NCBI RefSeq assembly: GCF_014646235.1
Contig: NZ_BMNB01000012.1
Location: 1-64,000 of the forward strand
Source of the DNA: Micromonospora sonchi
GTDB lineage: Bacteria; Actinomycetota; Actinomycetes; Mycobacteriales; Micromonosporaceae
DNA: 64,000 nt
Direction of reading: 5' to 3'
Each line of letters begins with the position of its first letter. The stretch's first letter is position 1. The notes beneath the pieces were generated by a model that did not search any database, was not told the origin of the DNA, and worked only from the letters and a program-made list of their open reading frames with translations. Below are positions 22,390 to 30,644 of this stretch, in pieces. Position numbers and translations under genes: made by a program.

Positions 22390-24053
22390 ATGGTCACCTA
22401 CGCGGACCTACGGGATGCGCACGTCGCTCCGCTGCGGTACGCCGCTCATGCCTGGACGGAGTTGGCGCGGGCCTGCGCGGATCTGGAACAGCGGTGTGGT
22501 GCTGAGCTGACCGGGCCGTTGCGTGCCTCGGGCTGGGCCGGGCCGGCGGCGAACGCGGCGATGGATCGGCTCGATGTGCTCGACGACGAGTTCGAGTGGC
22601 GAGCCTGCAGACCCGCACCGCCGCCAGTGTGTTGCGCTCCGCTGCGGAGGACTTCGATGATCTGCAGCGGCGGCTGGCTGCTGCAGCGAACGCTGCCCGC
22701 GGTGTGGGTCTGACCGTCGACGACAACGGACGGGTGTCTCCTCCACCGATCCCGCCTGCGGCCAGGAACGATCCGGACGCCGCCCTGCTACACGACAGGG
22801 ACCGGCAGAACGCCGCCATCTACACCGACCTCATCGCGCGGATCGTCGCCGACGCCACCGAGTCCGACGACCGGGTCGCCCGGGCGTTGGCCCAGGTGAA
22901 GGCGGCCTTCCCTGGGCAGCGGCCCTGGGAGTACAACAAAGCCCAACAGGGAGCCCTGGCCGCCGCCGCGGCCCTCGGGCTGGACGACAGCGACATCCCG
23001 GCCCCCGGCAGCAGCCCAGCCGAGGCCAACGCGTGGTGGAGCCGGTTGTCCGACGACGAACGACAGGTCTACCTCACCGCATACCCGCAGCGCATCGGCG
23101 CGCTCGACGGCCTCCCCGCCACCGACCGGGACGCGGCGAACCAACTGGCATTGCGGACCTTCATCGGCGACAACGTCAATGTGCATAGCAGCGGGCAAAG
23201 CTCGCAGTACACGACGGCGCTGATGCTGCTGGACAAACTCGAAGCCGCGGAGAACGCGCCACCACACAAACGCCTGTACCTGCTATCAGTCGACCCGATG
23301 GGAGACGGGAAAGCAGCCGTTGCTCTAGGCAACCCGGACACCGCCGGGCACACCGCGGTGCTGGTCCCGGGCGTTGGAACGGAACTCGACGGCATCCGCG
23401 GTCTGATCAACCGGGCGAGCCTCCTGCAGGACAGGGCAATCGGACAGGACCCGACCGGCCCACCGGTCGCCGTCGTGGCATGGCTCGGCTACGACACCCC
23501 GTCGATCGGCACGGACATCGTCACCGCCCCGTTCGGCGGCAAGTCCGAAGCCGGCGCCCGCGCCCTCGACGGCTTCGTCGACGGACTGCGTGCCGCACAC
23601 GACGGCGGCCATTCCCGCCTGACCGTGATCGGGCACAGCTACGGCTCCACCGTGCTCGGAGAAGCAGCCAGCACCGGTGACGGCCTCGCCGCCGACGACA
23701 TCATCGCGGTCGGCAGCCCAGGCATGCGCGTCGACAGCGCCAACGAGTTCAACGTCGACCCACGGCACGTCTGGGTCGGCGCCGCCGGCGACGACACCCT
23801 CGTCGCGCGTCCCGAGGACAACGCCCGCTGGCTGACTGGCGTACCCCTGATCGGTGGATGGGCGGCCGCGGGAGCGGTGGGCATCCACGGACCAGGCCCG
23901 CATCTGCCCGAGTTCGGCGCCAACGTCCTGGACGTCGACACCTCCGGCCACAGCGGCTATTGGAGCCCGAACAGTCAGATTCTGGACTCGCAGGCAGCGG
24001 TCATCATCGGCGACTACGACACCGCCGTGCTCGAACACGGGAAGGCACCGTGA
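22390..24053 (+). pseudogene. DUF1023-type alpha/beta hydrolase, frameshifted near 22595
   Basis: ATG 22390 opens a frame with a helical WXG-like N-terminal domain (YADLRDAHVAPLRYAAHAW...LDVLDDEFE) that at 22595 becomes nonsense and stops at 22713. From 22596 another frame continues smoothly (ASLQTRTAASVLRSAAEDFD) to 24053. It includes the nucleophile motif VIGHSYGSTVLG, a GNPDTAGHTAVLVPG region and an aspartate/histidine C-terminal part. One missing base in TTCGA_GTGGCG would explain the break. Repaired, the protein would be about 554 residues, normal for this family. It may be a true pseudogene or a sequencing error; a shorter protein from GTG 22596 has no ribosome binding site. Confidence 0.75.
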
Positions 24054-24595
24054 CGACCCCACACATCAGGCAGCGCAGACACCGACTGCCCGCCACCATC
24101 GCGCTCGCCCTGACCCTGGTACTGGCGGCCTGCACCAGCGACGGCGACAGCCCGAAGGGGAAGGACGAGCCCATGCAGACCAAAGCGGTGGCCGAGATAC
24201 GTCACCTCATACAGACCCGAGCCAATGCGGTTGCCGACGCCGCCGGGAGCCCGCTGGACAACTGGAGTACCAACACGGTGCCCTGTGAGGGGCGCCGCGG
24301 TGAAACCGCCGACGACGGCCGGTGGTACCTCGGCGCCTCCGCCAACCTGCGGGTCGCGCCGGCCGATCAGATCACCACACTCGCCCAGATCCGCGAGACG
24401 CTACGGCAACAGGGATACGAGATCACCGAGGACCGCACCTTCGCCGACGGCACCCGCGGAGCGCTGGCCGCCCGCGACCCGCAGACGGCGATCACGGTCA
24501 CCCTCACCACCACGAAGGGCCTCGATCACCTGGCCGTCGGACTTCTCAGCGACTGCTATCTACCTGCCGCCGGTGAAGACCCCGCCAACGCGTAA
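24050..24595 (+). CDS. Predicted lipoprotein of unknown function
   Basis: This 181-residue protein has a basic start, a hydrophobic segment and a lipobox ending LVLAACTSDG, so it should be exported and lipidated at the cysteine at about residue 25. The mature part contains a helix, then NTVPCEGRRGE and a late cysteine that could form a disulfide. I do not recognise the family. GTG 24050 overlaps the hydrolase stop, so it belongs to the same operon. Confidence 0.8.
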   Translation: MTTPHIRQRRHRLPATIALALTLVLAACTSDGDSPKGKDEPMQTKAVAEIRHLIQTRANAVADAAGSPLDNWSTNTVPCEGRRGETADDGRWYLGASANLRVAPADQITTLAQIRETLRQQGYEITEDRTFADGTRGALAARDPQTAITVTLTTTKGLDHLAVGLLSDCYLPAAGEDPANA

Positions 24596-24843
24596 GGGCC
24601 CGTCCGCGAATTACATGGTTGTAGTTTCACTGGGACTGAGTGAGTCGTTGGATCTGGTGTGACCGTCGAAGACGCGTTGGCGGAGAGGTCCGTGTAGGGC
24701 AGGGCATACCTGCTGTCATGGCAGGGGTCGTTGCATCCTTCGGGCTGGCAGATGGGTTACTGCCGCGTGCGTCAGGCTCCATCCACCGACGCCGGACGAT
24801 CGCCCGAGGCCAGTGACGCTGACGACCTGCCGCATAACCTAAC

Positions 24844-24860
24844 TTGACCGATCGGTCTGG
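24844..24860. promoter_or_regulatory. TetR operator, copy 1 (GACCGATCGGTC)
   Basis: A perfect 12-base palindrome at 24846-24857 lies 24 bases before the GTG of the TetR gene, where it would overlap the promoter or transcription start. The same core occurs before the MFS gene. The placement suggests autoregulation. Confidence 0.8.
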
Positions 24861-24880
24861 AAAGGTCTATCGTCTGCGGC

Positions 24881-25465
24881 GTGGCCAGGACCAAGGAATT
24901 CGATCCGGACGCCGCGCTGCAGTCGGCCCTGGAGCTGTTCTGGCGGCGCGGCTACGAAGCGACCTCGATGGCAGACCTCGTCGAGCACCTCGGGATCGGC
25001 CGTGCCAGCATCTACGCAACCTTCGGCAGCAAGCACGAGCTGTACCTGAAGGCTATGGACCGGTACACCGAGATGCGAAACCAACCTCTCCTGGCCGAGC
25101 TGTCTCAGCCGGGCCCCGCACTGCCTGCGGTGCGGGCGATGGTGCGCCGCTTTGCCGCCGAAGCCGCCTCTCCCGAAAAGCGCGCGAGTGGTTGCTTCAT
25201 CACTAATACGGCAGCCGAGCTGGCTCCGCACGATCCCGCTGCCGCCCGGCGGGTGGAGATCAGCTGGGAGCATGTCGAAACCCTGCTGCATTCCGCCCTT
25301 GCGCGAGCACAGGCTCAAGGCGAGTTGCCCGAGGATCATGACCCGCGCGCACTGGCCCGCATGCTGTTCGTCCTGCTGCAGGGTTTACGGATCGTCGGCA
25401 AGGCGTCGAACGATCCCGCCCGAGTGCGCGACGCGGCCGAGCAGGCGCTAGCGCTGCTGGGCTGA
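24881..25465 (+). CDS. TetR/AcrR-family transcriptional repressor
   Basis: This 194-residue regulator starts with KEFDPDAALQSALELFWRRG and a helix-turn-helix (about 25-50: TSMADLVEHLGIGRASIYAT, FGSKHELY). The ligand domain carries KRASGCFITNTAAEL, a pattern of the TetR_C_16/YxaF-like regulators. GTG 24881 begins a short leader after the operator; no strong ribosome binding site is visible, so the mRNA may be nearly leaderless. The downstream MFS gene has the same operator, so this protein probably represses both and responds to a substrate of the exporter or the SDR. Confidence 0.92.
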   Translation: MARTKEFDPDAALQSALELFWRRGYEATSMADLVEHLGIGRASIYATFGSKHELYLKAMDRYTEMRNQPLLAELSQPGPALPAVRAMVRRFAAEAASPEKRASGCFITNTAAELAPHDPAAARRVEISWEHVETLLHSALARAQAQGELPEDHDPRALARMLFVLLQGLRIVGKASNDPARVRDAAEQALALLG

Positions 25466-25512
25466 ACCACACTCGCTGAACTAATTGGGTTCACTTCCGC
25501 ACGCCTAAATAA

Positions 25513-25528
25513 TTGACCGATCGGTCAA
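25513..25528. promoter_or_regulatory. TetR operator, copy 2 (16-bp perfect palindrome)
   Basis: The sequence TTGACCGATCGGTCAA is a perfect palindrome, 15 bases before the GTG of the MFS gene and just upstream of its AAAGGAGGAG ribosome binding site. It contains the full 12-base core of copy 1. Confidence 0.85.
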
Positions 25529-25543
25529 GAAAAGGAGGAGAGC

Positions 25544-26890
25544 GTGGCGGCCACGGACGTTGCCCGCGCCACCGGAGTGGGCCATCGATACGCCTTCCTC
25601 CTCCTCGGCAGTGTCCAAACGACACTGATCTTCACGCTCACCGCGATCCTCGTGCCGCTACCCCGCATCGGACGCGAGTTCGACCTGGAACGCGCTGACT
25701 TGATCCTGCTCAGCGCGGCATACGGACTGACCTTTGCCGGGCTGTTGCTCTTCGGCGGACGCCTCGCCGACCGCTGCGGCGGGCGCCAAACACTCACCGC
25801 AGGCCTCGTCATCTTCGCCACCGCCTCGGCTGTGGCCCCGCTCGTCCCCGGCATCGGGACACTGCTCGCGGTGCGCTTCGCGCAGGGCGCGGGTGCGGCT
25901 CTCGTCGCGCCGGCCGCCATGGCCGTGCTGCGCGCCGTCTTTCCCGCGCCCACGGCGTACGGTCGGGCGCTGGCCACCTGGGGCGGGCTGTCGGTACTCG
26001 GTGCGACCGCAGGCAACCTGCTCTCCGGCGTCATTTCGGCGCTGCTGTCCTGGCGCTGGGTCTTCGCCGTACCGCTTATGGTGGCGGTCGCGGCCCTCGT
26101 CCTTGCACCCCGGCTGCTGCCGGAAACCGCGCCGAGTCGGGGCAGGTCTCTCGACCTGTCGGGCGCTCTGCTCGCCACCGCCGGGATCACCCTCGCCAGT
26201 TACGGGCTCGTCGTCACCGACGCCCGCCCCTGGTTGTCGGCCGGCGTGCTCGTACCACTGCTCGCCGGGGCTGCGCTGCTTGTCGCGTTCATGTGCGCCG
26301 AAAAGCACACCGGCGATCCGCTGCTGCCGCCCGGGTTCCTGCTCGACCGGCGGCGGGCCCTCGCCCTCGGGGCTACCGCAATGAGCGCTTGCGGGACCTC
26401 GATGGCGTTCGTGGTCCTCTCGCTCCACCTCCAGCAGGCTCGCGACTGGTCACCGCTGCAGGTCTCGGCCGCTTTCGTGCCCTTCGCCATCGTGCTGATC
26501 GCCGCGGGCTGGATGGCAAAACGGCTCATCGGCCGGTACGGCGTCCAGACCACCACGGTTGCCGGGCTCAGCATGGGAGCTGCCGGGCTCGCCCTTCTCG
26601 CGCTAACCGGGCTCGATGCGCACATCTCGTACGCGTATGGATTGCTGCCGGGTCTCGTGCTGTTGCCGGCCGGCGCCGCCGCCTCCTTCGCGGGTGCCGC
26701 CGTGCTCTCCGTCGAAGGTGTGCCGCAGCAGCAGACCGGGCTAGCGGGCGGTGCGCTGAACACGGCGATGGAATTCGGGCCGACTGTCCTCTTCGCAGTC
26801 CTGCTCACGCTTGGCAGCGACGCCTCGTCCCTGGCCGCGACGGGGGCCGTACTCGCCGTCGTCGCCATCCTGACCTACCGCACCAAGTAA
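25544..26890 (+). CDS. MFS transporter (drug:H+ antiporter type)
   Basis: This 448-residue membrane protein has about 12-14 hydrophobic segments. The motif-A region FGGRLADRCGGRQTL lies after the second segment, and GGLSVLGATAGNLLSGVISA matches the motif-C region of export-type MFS proteins. It is expected to export a small hydrophobic compound across the cytoplasmic membrane in exchange for protons. GTG 25544 follows a strong ribosome binding site. It is transcribed from the second operator and followed 22 bases later by an SDR gene in the same direction. Confidence 0.92.
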   Translation: MAATDVARATGVGHRYAFLLLGSVQTTLIFTLTAILVPLPRIGREFDLERADLILLSAAYGLTFAGLLLFGGRLADRCGGRQTLTAGLVIFATASAVAPLVPGIGTLLAVRFAQGAGAALVAPAAMAVLRAVFPAPTAYGRALATWGGLSVLGATAGNLLSGVISALLSWRWVFAVPLMVAVAALVLAPRLLPETAPSRGRSLDLSGALLATAGITLASYGLVVTDARPWLSAGVLVPLLAGAALLVAFMCAEKHTGDPLLPPGFLLDRRRALALGATAMSACGTSMAFVVLSLHLQQARDWSPLQVSAAFVPFAIVLIAAGWMAKRLIGRYGVQTTTVAGLSMGAAGLALLALTGLDAHISYAYGLLPGLVLLPAGAAASFAGAAVLSVEGVPQQQTGLAGGALNTAMEFGPTVLFAVLLTLGSDASSLAATGAVLAVVAILTYRTK

Positions 26891-26912
26891 TCCCTCTCAA
26901 GGAGTCACCGAA

Positions 26913-27671
26913 ATGAATCGCTTCACCGACAAGACCGTCCTCGTCACCGGCGCTGGCGGCGTGCTGGGCCGTACCGCCGCCCTGTCGTTCGCGCAGGAGG
27001 GAGCGGCCGTCGCCGTCGCCGATCTCAACGAGAGTGCCGTGCACGAAACCGTCAAGATGATCGAGTCCGAGGGTGGGAAGGCGTCCGGCATCATCGTCGA
27101 CGTCACCAGCTCCGAAAGCGTCAAGGCGATGGTCGACACCGTGGTCTCCCGCCACGGTGGCCTGCACATCGCGTTCAACAACGCCGGCATTCTGGGCGGC
27201 GGCACACCGGTCGGCGAGCACGACGAGGACGTGTGGAACAAGGTCCTCGCGGTCAACCTCACGGGCGTCTTCCTCGCTTTGAAGTACGAGACCGCGCAGA
27301 TGGCGGCCAACGGCGGCGGCGTCATCGTCAACACCGCCTCCAACCTGGGCGCCCACTGGCGGTTGGCCGGCATGAGCGCCTACTCGACGTCCAAAGCGGG
27401 AGTCAGCTTCCTGACCCGTACCGCCGCGCTCGAATACATCAATCAGGGCGTGCGCATCAACTCCATCAGCCCCGGGCCGATCGACACCCCGATGTCCTAC
27501 CTCCCTGGTGAGACCCGCGAGCAGCGTGACGCCCGCCTCGCCCCGACCGTGCCGCTGGGCCGCGTCGCCGACCCCCAGGAGATCGCCAACGCCGTCCTCT
27601 GGCTGGCCTCCGAGGAGTCCAGCTACGTCGTCGGCCACGACCACGTGATCGATGGTGGCGCCACCGCCTGA
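26913..27671 (+). CDS. SDR-family oxidoreductase
   Basis: This 252-residue classical short-chain dehydrogenase has the cofactor motif TGAGGVLG, FNNAG, the catalytic YSTSK (Y and K four residues apart) and SPGPIDTPM. An acidic residue at the end of beta-2 (VADLNE) suggests NAD(H) preference. ATG follows AAGGAG. It is the third gene of the TetR-controlled group, so its substrate may be the same foreign compound handled by the exporter; the exact reaction is unknown. Confidence 0.92.
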   Translation: MNRFTDKTVLVTGAGGVLGRTAALSFAQEGAAVAVADLNESAVHETVKMIESEGGKASGIIVDVTSSESVKAMVDTVVSRHGGLHIAFNNAGILGGGTPVGEHDEDVWNKVLAVNLTGVFLALKYETAQMAANGGGVIVNTASNLGAHWRLAGMSAYSTSKAGVSFLTRTAALEYINQGVRINSISPGPIDTPMSYLPGETREQRDARLAPTVPLGRVADPQEIANAVLWLASEESSYVVGHDHVIDGGATA

Positions 27672-27752
27672 CATCGGCGGCCGACGGCGGGTGTGACCCA
27701 CTGTGAGGAGGGGACCGGACGCCCACGGCCCCCTCCTTCGAGGGTTTCGTCT

Positions 27753-28592
27753 CTACTCCCTGCCCCAAGTACCCGTGGCGGCGGTGGCCTTGGCGTAGTC
27801 GGCGAAGTCCCGGGGCGGTCGGCCCAGGGCGCGCTGCACCCCGTCGGCCAACCGGGCGTTGCGGCCGTCCAGCACGGTCGTGAACAGGTACGTCAGCAAC
27901 TCGACGACCTCTCCCGGCACGCCTTCGGCGTCCAGCGCCTTGGTGTATTCCTCGACGGAGACCGGGACGAAATCGATGCGCCGGCCCGTCGCCCGTGCGA
28001 TCTCGCCGACCGCGTCGGCGAAGGTGAGCAGGCGGGGCCCGGTCAACTCGTAGAGCTGCCCCGCGTGTCCGTCCTCGGTCAGCGCCGCCACGGCCACATC
28101 GGCGATGTCGTCGGCGTCCACGAAAGGCTCGGGCACGGTTCCGACCGGGAGGACGACCTCGCCGCTCAGTACCGGGTCCCGCAGGTAGTCCTCGCTGAAA
28201 TTCTGGCTGAACCAGCTCGACCGCAGGATCGTCCAGTCGACTTCGGCGGACTGGATCAGCTTCTCGGCAGCCTGGGCCTCCTCCTCACCACGGCCGGACA
28301 GCAGCACCAGCCGGGTCACCCCGGACGCCACCGCGAGATCAGCGAACGCGCCGACGGACTCGGGTGCGCCGGGCACCGCAAGGTCCGGGTAGAAGGACAC
28401 GTACACCGCGCCGACATCCTGGAGCACCGCCGCCCAGGTTGTCCGGTCCGTCCAGTCGAATGGCTGCGCGGCGGACCGGGAACCAACCCGGACCGCCACT
28501 CCACGGCCTCGCAGTCGCTCCACGATCCGGCGGCCGGTCTTGCCCGTACCGCCGAGGACCAGGATCGACTTCTGCTCTTGCTCGTTCGTCAT
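27753..28592 (-). CDS. NmrA-like NAD(P)-binding protein
   Basis: This 279-residue atypical SDR starts with the nucleotide motif LVLGGTGKTGRRIVERL and continues with WTILRSSWFSQNF, typical of NmrA/quinone-reductase-like (YtfG) proteins. The catalytic YxxxK motif is not visible. It may be a redox sensor or a reductase of small quinone-like compounds. ATG 28592 gives the usual N-terminus; an upstream start at 28640 would add 16 residues with no family similarity. It is divergent from an AraC regulator, with 72 bases between starts, a common regulator/target pairing. Confidence 0.9.
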   Translation of the reverse strand: MTNEQEQKSILVLGGTGKTGRRIVERLRGRGVAVRVGSRSAAQPFDWTDRTTWAAVLQDVGAVYVSFYPDLAVPGAPESVGAFADLAVASGVTRLVLLSGRGEEEAQAAEKLIQSAEVDWTILRSSWFSQNFSEDYLRDPVLSGEVVLPVGTVPEPFVDADDIADVAVAALTEDGHAGQLYELTGPRLLTFADAVGEIARATGRRIDFVPVSVEEYTKALDAEGVPGEVVELLTYLFTTVLDGRNARLADGVQRALGRPPRDFADYAKATAATGTWGRE

Positions 28593-28664
28593 ATGCCCAA
28601 TTGAAATACGGGTTGGCGAGACGCCACATAGCCAAGACACGCAACTTTGTGTTCAATCGTCTAC

Positions 28665-29603
28665 GTGGATGCTATTGGCGGACTGCTTGACGGGCCCCGA
28701 GCCCAAGGTGCCTTCCTGCTCCGCTCGATCCTGACTCCACCCTGGTCGATAGCGATCAAGGACGAGGCGCCACTCACCCTGGTGGCCATGGTCCGAGGCG
28801 ACGCCTGGATCGTTTCCGACGAGACCGCGGCCGTACGGGTCGATTCCGGAGATGTGGCCATCATTCGCGGCACCGGGCCGTACACCGTCGCAGACGACCC
28901 GGCCACGAAGCCGCAGGCGATCATCCACCCGGGCCAGCGCTGCACCACCCCGGACGGGCAGGAACTGTTCGAGACCACGCAACTGGGCGTACGCACCTGG
29001 GGCAACAGCCTGGACGGCCCGACGATGCTGCTCACCGGCACCTACACGATGCAGGGCGCCGTCAGCCAGCGGCTGCTGAACGCGCTGCCACCGCTGCTGG
29101 TCGTCCCGCGGAAATCCTGGGAGTCCCCGTTGATCCCGCTGCTGGCCGCCGAGATCGTGAAGGACGCCCCCGGCCAGGAAGCCGTACTCGATCGTCTGCT
29201 CGATCTGCTGCTCATCGCCACGCTGCGCGAGTGGTTCGCCCAGCCGGGGGCGAAGGCCCCTGCCTGGTACAAGGCACATGGCGACCCGGTGGTCGGCCGG
29301 GCCCTGCAGTTGCTGCACAACAACCCCGCCCAGCCGTGGACGGTGGCGTCACTGGCCGCCAAGGCCGGGGTCTCCCGGGCGGCGCTGGCACGCCGCTTCA
29401 CCGCGCTGGTCGGCGAACCGCCCATGTCGTACCTCACCGAATGGCGGCTGGCCCTCGCCGCCGACCTCCTCCGCGAGCCCGGCGCCACCGTCGGCGCGGT
29501 CGCCCATCGCGTCGGCTACGGCAGCTCCTTCGCCCTGAGCACCGCCTTCAAACGCCGGCGTGGCGTGAGCCCCCGACAACACCGGACGGCTACTCAGGTG
29601 TAG
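28665..29603 (+). CDS. AraC-family transcriptional regulator with cupin sensor
   Basis: This regulator of about 312 residues has an N-terminal cupin region (MDAIGGLLDGPRAQGAFLLR, then WSIAIKDEAPLTLVAMVRG) and a C-terminal double helix-turn-helix (WTVASLAAKAGVSRAALARR; VGYGSSFALSTAFKRRRGVS). I prefer GTG 28665, because the AraC/cupin_6 family starts at this motif; TTG 28647 is upstream. It is divergent from the NmrA-like gene and most likely regulates it. Confidence 0.91.
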   Translation: MDAIGGLLDGPRAQGAFLLRSILTPPWSIAIKDEAPLTLVAMVRGDAWIVSDETAAVRVDSGDVAIIRGTGPYTVADDPATKPQAIIHPGQRCTTPDGQELFETTQLGVRTWGNSLDGPTMLLTGTYTMQGAVSQRLLNALPPLLVVPRKSWESPLIPLLAAEIVKDAPGQEAVLDRLLDLLLIATLREWFAQPGAKAPAWYKAHGDPVVGRALQLLHNNPAQPWTVASLAAKAGVSRAALARRFTALVGEPPMSYLTEWRLALAADLLREPGATVGAVAHRVGYGSSFALSTAFKRRRGVSPRQHRTATQV

Positions 29604-29825
29604 CAGGGTGAGTAGTTTCCAGGGGAGGGACGGCCAAGTCGGACTACAACGGCGCCATCGCTGTTGGCAACGGCACCAGAAGTGACAGCCCGCTACGAGG
29701 TGATGAAGCAGGTATTGGGGGCTTGGGGAGTGTGGTTTTCCGCACTCCGGCGGTTGCGGTCGACCTGCTGAGATCGGCGGCCGACCGCATGGTCCGGGCC
29801 GCGGTGAGTTCATAGCGTTCTCGGC

Positions 29826-30644
29826 ATGATCCGTTCATGGCACGTGTCGATGCAGGCTGGCCTGGCGATCCAGGAGCCTGATCCGCCGCAGGGCGATCTG
29901 GTCGGATTGGTGACCAACCTGACGGAGCGGCTCGGTGCCCCTGGCGCCGGCTTGGCGGTCGCGTTGGAGAATCTGTTCCCGCCGATCCCGAGTGAGGTGA
30001 TCCTGCCGCTGGCGGGGTTCGCCGCCAGTCAGGGCAAGATGAGCCTGTTCGCCGCCATCACCTGGACCACGATTGGTTCGGTGGTGGGTGCGATGGCGTT
30101 GTACTACGTCGGCGTCGCGTTCGGACGGGACCGGGTCCGCGCAATCGCGGCGCGGCTGCCGCTGATCAAGTTGAGCGACATCGACCGAACGGAGGCGTGG
30201 TTCGCCCGGCACGGGGTGAAGACGGTCTTCTTCGGCCGGATGATCCCGATCTTCCGCAGCTTGATCTCCATTCCGGCTGGTGTGGAGCGGATGCCGAACG
30301 CCACGTTCCTGCTTTACACCACCCTCGGCAGCCTGATCTGGAACACGGTGTTCGTGATGGCCGGCTACCTGCTCGGGGAGAACTGGGACGCCGTCGAGTC
30401 GCACGCCGGGACGTTCCAGAAGGTCGTCATCGCGCTGTGCGCACTCGCCGTGGCGTACTTCGTCGTCTTCCGCCTGATCAAGACGCGAAGGCGATCGGCG
30501 ATGGTGACCGAACTGGCACCCGACGAGCCCGAACCGTACGGGTCGGACACACGCGTCGAGCCGTACGGGCACCCCGGTGATCCGGTCCGAGCCGTACGCG
30601 GCAGGGTGTACGGAAGCTCGCGCCGGTCGGCGGATGACCGATGA
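29826..30644 (+). CDS. DedA-family membrane protein
   Basis: This 272-residue protein has the DedA/SNARE-associated core: LENLFPPIPSEVILPLAGF, then FGRMIPIFRSLISIPAG with the conserved arginine and proline, and several hydrophobic segments ending in a membrane anchor near residue 215. DedA proteins act in phospholipid (undecaprenyl phosphate or PE) flipping and envelope homeostasis. The last 50 residues are polar and specific to this protein. Its start is uncertain (29826 or 29850). The stop overlaps the start of the MMPL gene. Confidence 0.9.
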   Translation: MIRSWHVSMQAGLAIQEPDPPQGDLVGLVTNLTERLGAPGAGLAVALENLFPPIPSEVILPLAGFAASQGKMSLFAAITWTTIGSVVGAMALYYVGVAFGRDRVRAIAARLPLIKLSDIDRTEAWFARHGVKTVFFGRMIPIFRSLISIPAGVERMPNATFLLYTTLGSLIWNTVFVMAGYLLGENWDAVESHAGTFQKVVIALCALAVAYFVVFRLIKTRRRSAMVTELAPDEPEPYGSDTRVEPYGHPGDPVRAVRGRVYGSSRRSADDR

